A stretch of DNA of 64,000 nucleotides from Virgibacillus_N oceani_A (GCA_041521345.1 JBGOHB010000001.1), one strand, 5' to 3'; positions 1-8,581 are shown, counted from the stretch's first letter. Program-made: numbers and translations. Notes: a model not told the origin generated them from the letters alone.

Positions 1-522
1 TGTCGCAGATAAACTTGGTGCTACTTGTACGATGTAGTCGGAAGATAAAGCCATTCCCTGTCCTGCTATTGCAATAGCTACTGCAGCTGTCATTACAGGT
101 AAACCGGTACGAACCGCTGCAGGCACGAGTAGCGCACAGATTAATGGAACGGCCGGCGTTGGCCAAAAGAACAATGAAATAACATACGTAACACCGACTA
201 ATACAAAGAAAGATACGTGACCGTTAGTCATCATCTTTTGAATAGGCTGGATCATTTGTCTGTCAGCACCTAGATCCCTTAAAGAATTTAGCAGTGCAAG
301 CATAAATGTAATGATTAGAAATATGTTAAACAATTCCTGAGCAGCTACGAGATTAGCCTGAAATATGGCTGTGAATGCATCAATCAGATTTCCCTGATAA
401 ACCCAGGCAACAATAAATGTTCCAAACAAAGTCGGCATTACCACGCCTTTACGAAAAATCATGGTAGCAATGATGACTAAAGTAATCAAGCCATACAACC
501 AATGGGTAAGCGTAAGTTCCAT
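1..522 (-). CDS. Multi-spanning permease, N-terminal part (cut by window edge)
   Basis: Reading the minus strand from an ATG at 522 gives 174 codons that run off the window start without a stop. The start follows a GAGGAAGAG ribosome site. The protein is strongly hydrophobic, with at least four membrane segments, a Pro-rich loop (FFWPTPAVP) and a Gly/Ala-rich helix ending in SSDYIVQVAP. This looks like an ion-coupled transporter of the broad IT superfamily (GntP/NhaC/citrate type). I recognise similar Bacillaceae proteins only as unnamed permeases, so the substrate is unknown. It is divergent from the stress gene that follows. Confidence 0.6.
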   Translation of the reverse strand, partial: MELTLTHWLYGLITLVIIATMIFRKGVVMPTLFGTFIVAWVYQGNLIDAFTAIFQANLVAAQELFNIFLIITFMLALLNSLRDLGADRQMIQPIQKMMTNGHVSFFVLVGVTYVISLFFWPTPAVPLICALLVPAAVRTGLPVMTAAVAIAIAGQGMALSSDYIVQVAPSLSAT

Positions 523-573
523 GTTTCTCTCTTCCTCTCGTTATTGGTCATATAGCCTATGTAAAAGTTAAGT

Positions 574-598
574 GTTTAGTTCATCCATGAGAGGGAAT
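574..598 (+). promoter_or_regulatory. Predicted sigma-B promoter
   Basis: GTTTAG (574-579), 13-nt spacer, GGGAAT (593-598). This fits the sigma-B consensus GTTTaa-N12-15-GGGtAt and lies 38 bases before the start of a general-stress protein, the class of gene sigma-B controls. Confidence 0.65.
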
Positions 599-635
599 TA
601 AAATAAATGAATATACTTTAAGGAGGTATTTCAAA

Positions 636-980
636 ATGAAACCATTTATCAAAGAATATACAAATGACGAACAGCTGGTTAATGATGTAAGCACCTTAAA
701 GGACAGAGGAATAGACAAAGACAATGTCTATGTCCTTTCACATGATGACGACCGTACAGATCGCATTGCAGGCAATGCAGAGGCTAATACGATCGGAATG
801 AAAGAGATGGATTTTGGAAATGCAGTTGGAAATCTCTTCTCAAGCAAAGGAGACGAATTGCGCACGAAGCTGGAAGAAATGGGTTTCTCCGATGCTGAAG
901 CAGACAAGTATGAAGAAGAAATGGACGAAGGAAAAGTATTACTGATTGTAACGAATGAAGATGTTGACTTCTTATTATAA
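636..980 (+). CDS. General stress protein 17M-like (YflT family)
   Basis: A 114-residue acidic soluble protein starting at an ATG behind a perfect AAGGAGGT site. The N-terminal half (KPFIKEYTNDEQL, then a DRGI..DNVYVLSH strand) matches the short GSP17M / YflT domain of Bacillus general-stress proteins. The C-terminal part holds an amphipathic segment (LEEMGFSDAEADKYEEEM) and a beta strand KVLLIVT typical of the family. The molecular role is unknown. The predicted sigma-B promoter upstream and a terminator directly downstream suggest a monocistronic stress gene. Confidence 0.8.
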   Translation: MKPFIKEYTNDEQLVNDVSTLKDRGIDKDNVYVLSHDDDRTDRIAGNAEANTIGMKEMDFGNAVGNLFSSKGDELRTKLEEMGFSDAEADKYEEEMDEGKVLLIVTNEDVDFLL

Positions 981-986
981 AAGATG

Positions 987-1024
987 GAAGGGAAATCGGC
1001 CGCCGTGCCGTTTTCCCTTTTTCC
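987..1024 (+). terminator. Rho-independent terminator of the stress gene
   Basis: AAGGGAAA..CGGC pairs with GCCG..TTTTCCCTT just after the stop, followed by a T-rich tail. Confidence 0.7.
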
Positions 1025-1200
1025 ACTTTCATCATTCTTCTTTTCCTGTTTGACTCTCTTCGCACTTCACACAATAAAGCACCCCAACCATATACCTTCC
1101 TTCAAAATAGCCATATTCACAGTAGATACTTTAATTACAACCCTCGAAAATACCGATCAGTTCAGCATATTTTTTCTTCTTTAAAGTCATGTCACCTGAT

Positions 1201-1238
1201 AAAACAGCAAAGGTAACCCCATATATCCGAGGTTACCT
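1201..1238 (-). terminator. Terminator of thiT
   Basis: AGGTAACC (1211-1218) and GGTTACCT (1231-1238) form an 8-bp stem. On the minus strand it is followed by TTGCTGTTTT, 20 bases past the thiT stop. The rest of the 1074-1257 gap shows nothing recognisable. Confidence 0.6.
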
Positions 1239-1257
1239 ATTGTGAGCGAATTTTTAT

Positions 1258-1830
1258 TTATGCTGCGTTAACCAATGTTTTAGGCTGTTTGTGGAATAAG
1301 AAGAATACAAGCACTGTACATAAAACAAATGACGGAACCATGTAGGTCGCATTATATATTAATGAGTACAACCAGGCTGGCTGATCTTCCACGGCAGATC
1401 CGAAAAAGACCGTTCCCGCTATATAATGTGCAAGGAAACGTAATGCACTGCCTAATAAGACCCCAAACGTAATATAGGTTAAATACGTTTTTGTTTCTCC
1501 ATTTTTAACAGCTTGCTGTACTGTTTTTGCAAACACGCCGGCAAAGCCTATGACAGTAAATGCTACTGCATAATCAAGCATACCCTGCACTGGATGCAAA
1601 ATATAGGCGGTTCCGGTAGCGACCTGTAATACACCCAGCAGAAAACCTGAAAGCAAACCACCTTTTAGCCCCCAGCGGAAAGCAACGATAAAAATAGGTA
1701 TCATGGCAAACGAAACGGAGCCACCCTGTGCCCATATTTTAAATGATAAAAACGGCAAGATGTCCAATAACAATGCAAGCGCTGTAAAAATAGCCACTTC
1801 AATTAGAAATAAAACTCTTTTGGAACGCAT
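1258..1830 (-). CDS. thiT: Thiamine ECF transporter substrate-binding subunit ThiT
   Basis: A 190-residue membrane protein with about six hydrophobic segments. The family signature is clear: an N-terminal helix with ALALLLDILPF, then SFAMIPIFIVAFRWG..GG, and the HPVQGMLDY loop with an aromatic thiamine-binding environment. ThiT (YuaJ) is the S component that binds thiamine and works with the shared EcfAA'T energising module, which is not in this window. The start lies behind AGGGGAGG. A TPP riboswitch and terminator-like hairpin lie upstream on the same strand, so expression should fall when thiamine pyrophosphate is plentiful. Confidence 0.9.
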   Translation of the reverse strand: MRSKRVLFLIEVAIFTALALLLDILPFLSFKIWAQGGSVSFAMIPIFIVAFRWGLKGGLLSGFLLGVLQVATGTAYILHPVQGMLDYAVAFTVIGFAGVFAKTVQQAVKNGETKTYLTYITFGVLLGSALRFLAHYIAGTVFFGSAVEDQPAWLYSLIYNATYMVPSFVLCTVLVFFLFHKQPKTLVNAA

Positions 1831-1861
1831 TTATAAAACCTCCCCTTATTTTTTAAACGTT

Positions 1862-1948
1862 AGAAAACTTGGCTTATCGCCAAGCCTTTATGGCGAAAGC
1901 CTTAGTTGCACTTATGCATGTAAGAAAGTTTTATACTTTTTTACATGC
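1862..1948 (-). terminator. Riboswitch expression platform: hairpin plus terminator
   Basis: Two stems lie between the TPP aptamer and thiT. The distal one (1916-1948) has 8 perfect outer pairs, GCATGTAA/TTACATGC. The proximal one is CTTGGC-GATAA-GCCAAG followed on the minus strand by TTTTCT (1884 down to 1862), a standard intrinsic terminator. Transcriptional attenuation by TPP is inferred. Confidence 0.6.
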
Positions 1949-2025
1949 CAAAAAAAGCAATGCCAAGGGGAAGACTTCCTGATGGGAGATCCGCTCACAT
2001 TACTTTTTTCCATCAAAAAAGCCAC

Positions 2026-2110
2026 CATCCCTACGCTAGTATTAACTAACAGGTTCTAAGGGTAAGAACATGTTTATGTTCACTCTCAGCCAAAAGGCTC
2101 CCCCTGCAGG
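2026..2110 (-). ncRNA. TPP (THI-element) riboswitch
   Basis: The minus strand carries the conserved blocks in order: GGGGGAGCC, GGCTGAGAG, ACCCTT, AACCTG, and the 3' block AGCGTAGGGA (ending at 2028). These are the diagnostic thi-box segments that bind thiamine pyrophosphate. It precedes thiT, a known target of this riboswitch class in Bacillus. Confidence 0.93.
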
Positions 2111-2141
2111 CTTTCTATATTCTGCTTTTTTCACTATCATC

Positions 2142-2170
2142 ATTGTATACCAGATAAATAGAAACTGCAA
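2142..2170 (-). promoter_or_regulatory. Sigma-A promoter for the thiT leader
   Basis: On the minus strand TTGCAG (2170-2165), 17-nt spacer, TACAAT (2147-2142), about 30 bases upstream of the TPP aptamer. Confidence 0.55.
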
Positions 2171-2217
2171 TAAACTAGCTACTTCCGAACTTGCCCGCCG
2201 TTTTAAATGGAAATGAC

Positions 2218-4023
2218 TTATTGGGTTTTTGTGGCTGTGTTTGCCAAAGATAAAAACTCTTTCACGTCAGCCACGCATAATGCAATGGCTGATTCCCAAA
2301 AATCAGTTGTTGTTAAATCCACATTTAAGTGTTTTTTTGCTAAGTCTTCCACATTCATTCTTCCCGTATCCCGTAACAATGCAATATAATCATCTTCAAA
2401 TGCATTGCCATGTTCCTTTGCAGCAGCATAAATTCCCAGGCTGAATAAGTAACCGAATGTGTAAGGAAAGTTATAAAATGGTACTCCCGTAATATGAAAA
2501 TGAAGCTTGGACGACCAGAAATTTTCATCATACGCATCAAGGGCATTGCTGTACGCTTCCTTTTGCGCTTCAACCATTAATTCATTTAATCGGTCTACAG
2601 GAACCATTCCCTGCTTCCGCTCTTCATAAAATTGCGTTTCAAAAAGAAATCTGGCATGAATATTCATGAAAAATGCTACACTTCTTTGTATTTTATCTTC
2701 CAGTAAAGCCAGCTTTCCCTCATTATTTTGTGCGCTCTTAACATTGGCGTCAGCAACAATCATTTCTGCAAATGTAGATGCAGTTTCTGCTACATTCATC
2801 GCATAACGCTGATTCAATCCGTTAACATCATTCATGACATGCTGATGATAAGCATGTCCCAATTCGTGAGCTAGCGTGGCAATGTTGGATGACGTTCCTG
2901 AATAGGTCATGAAAATACGTGTCTGCTCACTATCGGGAAAACTAGTACAAAATCCGCCGGGTCTTTTTCCTGCACGATCTTCTGCTTCTATCCAGCGCTT
3001 TTCAAAAGCCATTTCTGCAAAATCAGCCATTTTGGGGCTGAACTTACCAAATTGTTCAACAATAAAGTCTGCTCCCTCTGAATAAGAAACTGTATTAACC
3101 GATTTGGAAATAGGTGCGCTAACATCGTATATACTTAGCTTTTCAAGACCCAGCAATTCTGCTTTTTTATTTAAAAACTCCACAAAGTATTTCTTGTTAT
3201 TCGTGATTGCAGTCCACATGGCATCCAATGTTTCTTTCTTCATCCGGTTTATCGCCAAAGGCTCTTCTAAAACATCTTCCCAATTCCTGTGTTTATATTT
3301 CTGCAGGCGGAATCCGGCTAAATGGTTTAAGGTTTGTCCAAATAAATCAGCATTTTCTTTCCACGCTTTGCTAATTTGGCTGAACACATGCTTTCGTACA
3401 TTGCGGTCCGGGTTTACTACTTTATTAGATGCCTGACCCACGGAATATGAATTCACCTTTCCATCCTCTTCAATCTCCACTTGCAGTTTCCCAACAATTG
3501 CATCATACATTTGACTCCAGGCATGATACCCATCTACTTCCAGGTCATTGATTAATACTTCTTCATCAACAGAAAGCCGCTCTTTTGCTTTTTCCCTATT
3601 TTCATTTAATACGAAAGATACTTCCTGAAGCGGATCCGATTGTAAGATTTCATGCCAGCTTGTTTCATCAATTTGTATGAGCTTTTGTTCCATATTCGTC
3701 TGAATCGCGTCCATTTTTGCTTTTAGTTCACTGCGTTTTCCAACCAGCAGGCTCGCTTTTTTATCATTAACATCCTGTGCGCTTAAACAACTGACAAAAG
3801 CAGAAGCCTCTCTTGCTTTTTTTGTTATTTTTTCAAGCTGATTAACGATATTTGTCAAACCTTCATTAATATTCGACTGTTCAGGAGAAAAGCGGTCTAC
3901 CTCAATTGCCAGATTTTCCATTTCTTTTTCGTTGTCTGTTATATATGTATGAAATTCTTCTGATTCACTCCCGCCCGGGAAAATGACATCTAAATCCCAA
4001 GTAGGTTTATAGGTTTTTGGCAT
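2218..4023 (-). CDS. M3 family oligoendopeptidase (PepF-like)
   Basis: A 601-residue cytoplasmic metallopeptidase without a signal peptide. The zinc motif HELGH is at residues 386-390, and an N-terminal helical PepF-type region fills the first half. Family members hydrolyse short peptides (roughly 7-17 residues) during peptide recycling. The length and N-terminus (PKTYKPTWDLDVIFPGG) resemble the Bacillus YusX-type oligoendopeptidase rather than classical PepF, so I do not assign a symbol. It stands alone, with thiT downstream on the same strand but under its own promoter and riboswitch. Confidence 0.88.
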   Translation of the reverse strand: MPKTYKPTWDLDVIFPGGSESEEFHTYITDNEKEMENLAIEVDRFSPEQSNINEGLTNIVNQLEKITKKAREASAFVSCLSAQDVNDKKASLLVGKRSELKAKMDAIQTNMEQKLIQIDETSWHEILQSDPLQEVSFVLNENREKAKERLSVDEEVLINDLEVDGYHAWSQMYDAIVGKLQVEIEEDGKVNSYSVGQASNKVVNPDRNVRKHVFSQISKAWKENADLFGQTLNHLAGFRLQKYKHRNWEDVLEEPLAINRMKKETLDAMWTAITNNKKYFVEFLNKKAELLGLEKLSIYDVSAPISKSVNTVSYSEGADFIVEQFGKFSPKMADFAEMAFEKRWIEAEDRAGKRPGGFCTSFPDSEQTRIFMTYSGTSSNIATLAHELGHAYHQHVMNDVNGLNQRYAMNVAETASTFAEMIVADANVKSAQNNEGKLALLEDKIQRSVAFFMNIHARFLFETQFYEERKQGMVPVDRLNELMVEAQKEAYSNALDAYDENFWSSKLHFHITGVPFYNFPYTFGYLFSLGIYAAAKEHGNAFEDDYIALLRDTGRMNVEDLAKKHLNVDLTTTDFWESAIALCVADVKEFLSLANTATKTQ

Positions 4024-4259
4024 GTAATCTCTCCTCTAATAAACTTTCTTCCTAATAACTTTCATTATAACAAAAAATCTGAATTTTTCCAGGTTATTTC
4101 CAGAAAAATTTAAGAAACTTGAATTGCCGCCAATCCCTAAAAGCAAATGTAGGAATCTTGTAAATAATATTTTAAAATAATTCGAATAATGATTGTTTAC
4201 TTTTTGAAATATCGGGTATCTTATTATGGAATAGTTTTAGCTGAGCAAAATAACATTAC

Positions 4260-4288
4260 TTGACATTACTTATTTATGATTATATACT
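4260..4288 (+). promoter_or_regulatory. Strong sigma-A promoter for the YceI gene
   Basis: TTGACA (4260-4265), 17-nt spacer, TATACT (4283-4288). The rest of the 4024-4341 gap is AT-rich with no other clear signal. Confidence 0.8.
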
Positions 4289-4341
4289 AGGTGACATAAA
4301 GTAACTGCAGTGTTACATAATTACTAAGGAGGGCTTTATAA

Positions 4342-4878
4342 ATGGCAAAAACAGTATGGAATGTAGATACAGTACACAGTGACCTCGGTTTTTCCGTAAA
4401 ACACATGATGATCTCAAAAGCGAAAGGAACTTTTAATGATTTCGATGCGGTTCTCGAAGCAGACGTAGATGATTTAACTGATTCAAAACTAGAAATTACA
4501 ATTGATGCAGCAAGCATTGATACAAAAAATAAAGATCGTGATGATCACCTTCGTTCTGCGGATTTCTTTGATGTAGAAAATCACCCGAAAATCACATTTA
4601 AAGCAACTGATATTAAGAAGAAATCAGAAAACAATTACGATGTTACAGGAGATCTTACTGTTCGCGGTACGACAAAACCGGTTGTACTTGATGTGGATTT
4701 TGAAGGGCAAAGTAAAGATCCAATGAGCGGAAATACAGTTGCCGGATTCAGTGGCGAAACAAAAATTAACCGTAAAGATTTCGGACTTACATGGAATGCT
4801 GCAGTGGAAACAGGCGGCGTACTTGTTGGCGAAGAAGTAAAGATTAACTTTGAAATCGAAGCACATAAAGAAGGCTAA
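4342..4878 (+). CDS. YceI family protein
   Basis: A 178-residue protein starting behind AAGGAGGG. It shows the YceI pattern: W.VDTVHSDLGFSVKHM at the N-terminus, the HLRSADFFDVENHPKITF motif in the middle, and LTVRGTTKPVVLDV towards the end. The family forms a lipocalin-like barrel that binds polyisoprenoid-type lipids. Unlike the periplasmic E. coli protein this one has no signal peptide and should be cytoplasmic. The near-consensus promoter suggests high expression. The ligand is not known from sequence. Confidence 0.9.
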   Translation: MAKTVWNVDTVHSDLGFSVKHMMISKAKGTFNDFDAVLEADVDDLTDSKLEITIDAASIDTKNKDRDDHLRSADFFDVENHPKITFKATDIKKKSENNYDVTGDLTVRGTTKPVVLDVDFEGQSKDPMSGNTVAGFSGETKINRKDFGLTWNAAVETGGVLVGEEVKINFEIEAHKEG

Positions 4879-4890
4879 ACATAAAACTTT

Positions 4891-4943
4891 AAAGGGACTG
4901 TCTCTATAAGTCAAAAGTGGGCTATAAGGACAGTCCCTTTTTA
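4891..4943 (+). terminator. Terminator after the YceI gene
   Basis: AAAGGGACTGTC (4891-4902) pairs with GACAGTCCCTTT (4929-4940), followed by T residues. Confidence 0.8.
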
Positions 4944-4961
4944 TATTCATTGTCGTTTTCA

Positions 4962-5486
4962 TCAATCATCGGAGGAAGAGATATTCGTCTGATCAATAAA
5001 GGAAATGATATCAGCAAGCGCGTTCTCTAACAATTCACAATTATTTGACTTTTCCAGTTCACTTACTGCTAATTCATAATTTCTTCCAGCAAGTGAAAGA
5101 TTACTTTTCTTTTTATGCTCGAGACAATATGCATATTGCATATAAATCATTCCCAGCTTTCTGGCAAAGTGTGTCTAGAGCCCCTGATATACACGTATAG
5201 TTTCCTTATAAAAGGAAACAGCTTCTGTAAGCATGGACTGGTTAAAGTTTAGTATATTACAAATCGGAAATAACTGTGGCAGATTCATTCATTGCCCAAA
5301 TTCTAATTGCCCCTGGCTCACTGCCCCATTTAGTAATGAAATTTTTTCTGATTTCTCTTGTTTATATTTTTTACTGAATTCTTTCGCTTTCGTCACTAGA
5401 TTCGGATAATGACCTTCTTTAAACTCATGCACATTTAATGCAACACAAATAGCACATGTTATAATGGAGTGAGAGTGGAGGTGCAT
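4962..5486 (-). pseudogene. Degenerate TPR-like helical gene with two in-frame stops
   Basis: One continuous minus-strand frame of about 175 codons is interrupted by TGA at 5287-5289 and TAG near 5176. The three pieces are all helical and TPR-like: FKEGHYPNLVTKAKEFSKKY, then a short QSMLTEAVSFYKETIRVYQ segment, then YCLEHKKKSNLSLAGRNYEL. All keep the same frame, and no frameshift is needed to join them. The 5' end abuts the divergent DCC gene, so no promoter or N-terminal (perhaps DNA-binding) domain remains. It is probably the eroded C-terminal part of a TPR regulator or similar protein. The family assignment is inference. Confidence 0.5.
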
Positions 5487-5490
5487 AAAA

Positions 5491-5841
5491 ATGATTGTTT
5501 ATTATGACGGTCATTGCTCAATATGTAAAACGTCTAAATCTGTATGGCAAAAAGCAGATTGGAGAAAGAAGTTAACCTTTCAGTCTTTCCGTGATCTACC
5601 TTCCTATCCGGAAGCAATGGAAAAAAGCCTTCATGTCTCCCATAAAGGCAATTGGGCTCAAGGCTATCAGGCATTAATCGAAATTGCAAAACGACTTCCC
5701 CTCCTGTGGATTGCGCTACCTTTCATGTACGCTGTGAAATGGCTCGGCTTTGGAGAAAAGATATATCAAGTTATTGCCAAAAACCGAAAAGTAGTTCCGG
5801 TTAATCAATGCAAGGGGAATGAATGTCGAATTGATCAATAG
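5491..5841 (+). CDS. DCC family thiol-disulfide oxidoreductase (DUF393)
   Basis: A 116-residue protein starting behind GGAGGTG. It begins with the family motif YYDGHCSIC, with the redox pair C9/C12 in a thioredoxin-like arrangement, and has a hydrophobic helix around residues 70-85. DCC proteins are named for the DxxCxxC motif and are predicted thiol-disulfide oxidoreductases. The partner protein is unknown. It stops 6 bases before the convergent VanW gene. Confidence 0.85.
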   Translation: MIVYYDGHCSICKTSKSVWQKADWRKKLTFQSFRDLPSYPEAMEKSLHVSHKGNWAQGYQALIEIAKRLPLLWIALPFMYAVKWLGFGEKIYQVIAKNRKVVPVNQCKGNECRIDQ

Positions 5842-5846
5842 AGCGA

Positions 5847-6713
5847 TCAATTCCCAGTAAAATAATCCACCGTATCCGAGGAATAGATGTGAATAACCAG
5901 GCTGCCATCTTTTGCAGCCGCACGAATTAATAACGGCTGATTATATATGTTTTTAAATACAAAATCAGGCCCCCACCAGCTGACTGCGGCATCTTTACCT
6001 GGTGGTACATAAGGAACTTCCTTGGAGTGTGCGTACCTTTCTATAATTTGAATTCCCTTTAAATCCACTGCATTAAAAAGTGTGGAAGAAACTTGGCATA
6101 TCCCTCCACCAATGTCTTCTGACAACTCTCCTTTTACAATCACCGGTGCCTGTTTATACCCCTTTTCTTTCGTCCGTTCGCCAACAACTTCATTAAATGA
6201 AAACGTCTCTCCAGGGAAAACGACATAATTATTGATGGCCTCTGTCGCCAAGGAAATATTATGGGAACGTTCTTCATTACCTTTATTAAAATTTGTGGAA
6301 TAGCTACCAAGCATATTTGACCGAATATCCTCCAATAAAGCACGATCCACTTTCGGAAATATTTCTTTCACAGGAACTTTCAGCACACCCTCCTCATTGT
6401 TGCTATAAAACGTCTCCCTGAACGACCTTTGAAATTCCATTTTATCCAACATGATACCCTGTTTGCCATCAATGACCTTTCCCGCTTCATTTATGGCTGC
6501 ATTTTCCGGAGCTGTATAAATCTTATTCTCAAGGCTGTCTATCAATTGATTTAATTTTGTTTCATCTATAAAAAGACGATCAATATGATGGAGCGAATAT
6601 TGTTTGATTTCCACTTTTTCTATTTTTGGTATCTCACTCGCTTCTTCGGAATGAGCTAATACAATATGCAAAGGAATGAGCAAAATAATAATAAATACAG
6701 TTAAAACCCTCAT
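5847..6713 (-). CDS. VanW family protein, exported
   Basis: A 288-residue protein with an N-terminal signal or anchor helix (VLTVFIIILLIPLHIVLA), an N-terminal region of unknown fold, and a VanW domain from about residue 165. The hallmark stretch is FPGETFSFNEVVGERT..KGYKQAP followed by GGGICQVSSTLFNA. VanW proteins are found with vancomycin-resistance genes and in spore formers, but their biochemical role is unresolved. The start follows GGGAGG with 8-nt spacing. It is probably a surface-acting protein linked to the cell wall. Confidence 0.85.
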   Translation of the reverse strand: MRVLTVFIIILLIPLHIVLAHSEEASEIPKIEKVEIKQYSLHHIDRLFIDETKLNQLIDSLENKIYTAPENAAINEAGKVIDGKQGIMLDKMEFQRSFRETFYSNNEEGVLKVPVKEIFPKVDRALLEDIRSNMLGSYSTNFNKGNEERSHNISLATEAINNYVVFPGETFSFNEVVGERTKEKGYKQAPVIVKGELSEDIGGGICQVSSTLFNAVDLKGIQIIERYAHSKEVPYVPPGKDAAVSWWGPDFVFKNIYNQPLLIRAAAKDGSLVIHIYSSDTVDYFTGN

Positions 6714-6786
6714 TTCAGATACCTCCCAACTATAGTATGGGAAATAGACAAAAAAATAACCAGGATTCCTCCCGGCTGTTAAAAAG

Positions 6787-7038
6787 TTATATCAAATAGA
6801 TAACAAAAGCTAACAATGATAAAAGTATTGCAATTGTATAAATCCAAATTTGAATAGGAATATTTGATTTTAATGAACTTTTTTCATAATCTAGGGACCG
6901 TTTTATTTCTTCCTGTGGTGTGTCCCCTTCTTCTTCGTACTTTTTTATTTTATTTTCCTCTTGTCTGAGCGCATAAAATGTAGCTAACAACGACACTATA
7001 AATAATATAACTAAGAATATTATCAGTCCCGTACTCAT
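6787..7038 (-). CDS. Small two-helix membrane protein, unknown
   Basis: An 83-residue protein with an N-terminal transmembrane helix (LIIFLVILFIVSLLATFYAL), a charged middle with KKYEEEGDTPQEEIKRSL, and a C-terminal helix (IYTIAILLSLLAFVIYLI). I place the start at ATG 7038 because GGAGAGG then sits 5 bases upstream; the alternative GTG at 7044 would touch the ribosome site. I do not recognise a family. An FNR/CRP-like palindrome lies in its promoter region. Confidence 0.65.
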   Translation of the reverse strand: MSTGLIIFLVILFIVSLLATFYALRQEENKIKKYEEEGDTPQEEIKRSLDYEKSSLKSNIPIQIWIYTIAILLSLLAFVIYLI

Positions 7039-7083
7039 AAACACCTCTCCACAGTTATTATACCGATCAATTCATACTTTCTC

Positions 7084-7099
7084 CGTGATGAATATCACG
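7084..7099. promoter_or_regulatory. Perfect palindrome resembling an FNR/CRP-type site
   Basis: CGTGATGAATATCACG, a perfect 6-4-6 inverted repeat containing GTGA-N6-TCAC, about 45 bases upstream of the small membrane protein gene. The regulator is not known. Confidence 0.35.
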
Positions 7100-7142
7100 C
7101 TTTAAAAGTATTAATTGTATTATCCTTTTTATCCGTTATAGG

Positions 7143-7180
7143 AAAAAGGCCACCTAACAATAGCCAGGCGGCCTTTTATT
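7143..7180 (-). terminator. Strong terminator after the 33-residue ORF
   Basis: AAAAGGCC.CCT pairs with AGG.GGCCTTTT, with T runs on both sides. It lies just past the stop of the small ORF on the minus strand and could act in both directions. Confidence 0.7.
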
Positions 7181-7182
7181 TT

Positions 7183-7284
7183 TCATCGGAAATCCCTTGT
7201 ATCTTCCATGTAATCACTTAATAAACGATAACCAACTAAAGAAGCAATTACTAATAAAATACTGCAAAAAGTTCTATTTTTCAT
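7183..7284 (-). CDS. Very short membrane peptide (33 aa), unknown
   Basis: ATG at 7284 sits 8 bases after a GGGAGG ribosome site. The peptide begins MKNRTFCSILLVIASLVGY, a single hydrophobic helix with a basic N-terminus, and ends in a charged tail (SDYMEDTRDFR). A strong terminator follows. The ribosome site, stop and terminator together support a real gene, but no homologue is recognised. It could be a signal-anchored microprotein. Confidence 0.5.
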   Translation of the reverse strand: MKNRTFCSILLVIASLVGYRLLSDYMEDTRDFR

Positions 7285-7366
7285 ATATTTGACCTCCCGA
7301 ATTTATTAACAGATTTGGCTTTGATCATGAAAACCAAACATCAATAAAAAATGATAGTTATGAATC

Positions 7367-8581
7367 TTAAAATGGACGGACTTTTCCTTTTTTAAGCACC
7401 AGTTTCGGCCCGCCCATAAGGTAAAGGGATCGGTTATCCACCACTTTTTTCATTGTTGCAGCACTTTTTCCGGAAAGTTTGTAATTGGATAATATATTTC
7501 CAATACCATCTGAAACCCCAAGGGAAGCAACAGTTCCTTTATCATCAAACACAAAATCTGTTAATGGCCCATTTGTAAGAAGAGCTTCCAAATTGGCTGC
7601 CACCACGTCTGCTTCCTGTACAGCTAACTGTGCAGTTGGCGGGTACGGGCGATCTGCTTCTTTGTTCCAAACCCAGGAACAATCCCCAACAACAAAAATA
7701 TTTTCTTCGTCTTGCATACGCAGGTCAGCATTAACATTAACTTTCCCTTTAACGAGTTCAAATCCGGAGTTTCCAAGTACAGCACTTCCTTTTACACCAC
7801 CAGTCCAGACAACAGTGCCTGCTTTGATTAATTCATTATCTTCTCCGACAACAAATCCTTCTGTTGTACATTCTGAGATTGGTGCTCCGATTCTGAATTC
7901 CACACCACGATCTTCCAGTGATTTCATCGCATAGCTTACAAGATCCTTATCGAACATAGGCAAAATGGATGGAGCTGCTTCCACGTTAATAATGCGTACT
8001 TTACTGCGGTCTACATCATATTTTTTGCAAAGCTCTGGTACTTTTTCAGCGAGTTCCCCAACAAATTCAATGCCAGTAAAGCCAGCACCGCCAACTAAGA
8101 TGTCCAGGCTGTGATCCGGCGCATTCTTATCATTATTGTACTTTGCAAATTGATATTCGATATGTTCACTAATCAAACGGCTGGAATCAATGTCTTCAAT
8201 GGCAAAAGCATGATCACCCATTCCCTTGATACCAAAATCATTGGATTCAAATCCTAAAGCTACTACTAAATAGTCATAAGTTAGTTCACTATTTTCCAAT
8301 ACAACGGTTTGATTATCTTTCTTGATTTCTGTCACTGTATCATAGATGAGGCGAACCCTGTTTGGGTTTACAATATCACTGATCATCACACGTGCCTGAT
8401 TTGGATTAATCGTTCCTGCAGCCACTTCATGCAGCCAGGTTGATTCATAATGATAATTATGTTTGTTAACTAATACGATTTCTGCCTGGTCAGGGGTTAA
8501 TTGTTTGGACAGGCGTCTTGCAGTGGTCAGTCCAGCATATCCTGCTCCCAGAATAACTATTTTTGGTTTGTTCAAACTCAT
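7367..8581 (-). CDS. Type II NADH dehydrogenase
   Basis: A 404-residue FAD enzyme with the dinucleotide fold at the N-terminus (VILGAGYAGL, residues 9-18), a second nucleotide-binding loop GGAGFTGIEFVGEL that should hold NADH, and the C-terminal FAD motif NIFVVGDCSW. It passes electrons from NADH to menaquinone without proton pumping, at the inner face of the membrane. It is closest to the Bacillus YumB-type enzymes (about 405 residues). It has its own sigma-A promoter. The C-terminal region is amphipathic, as expected for membrane attachment. Confidence 0.88.
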   Translation of the reverse strand: MSLNKPKIVILGAGYAGLTTARRLSKQLTPDQAEIVLVNKHNYHYESTWLHEVAAGTINPNQARVMISDIVNPNRVRLIYDTVTEIKKDNQTVVLENSELTYDYLVVALGFESNDFGIKGMGDHAFAIEDIDSSRLISEHIEYQFAKYNNDKNAPDHSLDILVGGAGFTGIEFVGELAEKVPELCKKYDVDRSKVRIINVEAAPSILPMFDKDLVSYAMKSLEDRGVEFRIGAPISECTTEGFVVGEDNELIKAGTVVWTGGVKGSAVLGNSGFELVKGKVNVNADLRMQDEENIFVVGDCSWVWNKEADRPYPPTAQLAVQEADVVAANLEALLTNGPLTDFVFDDKGTVASLGVSDGIGNILSNYKLSGKSAATMKKVVDNRSLYLMGGPKLVLKKGKVRPF

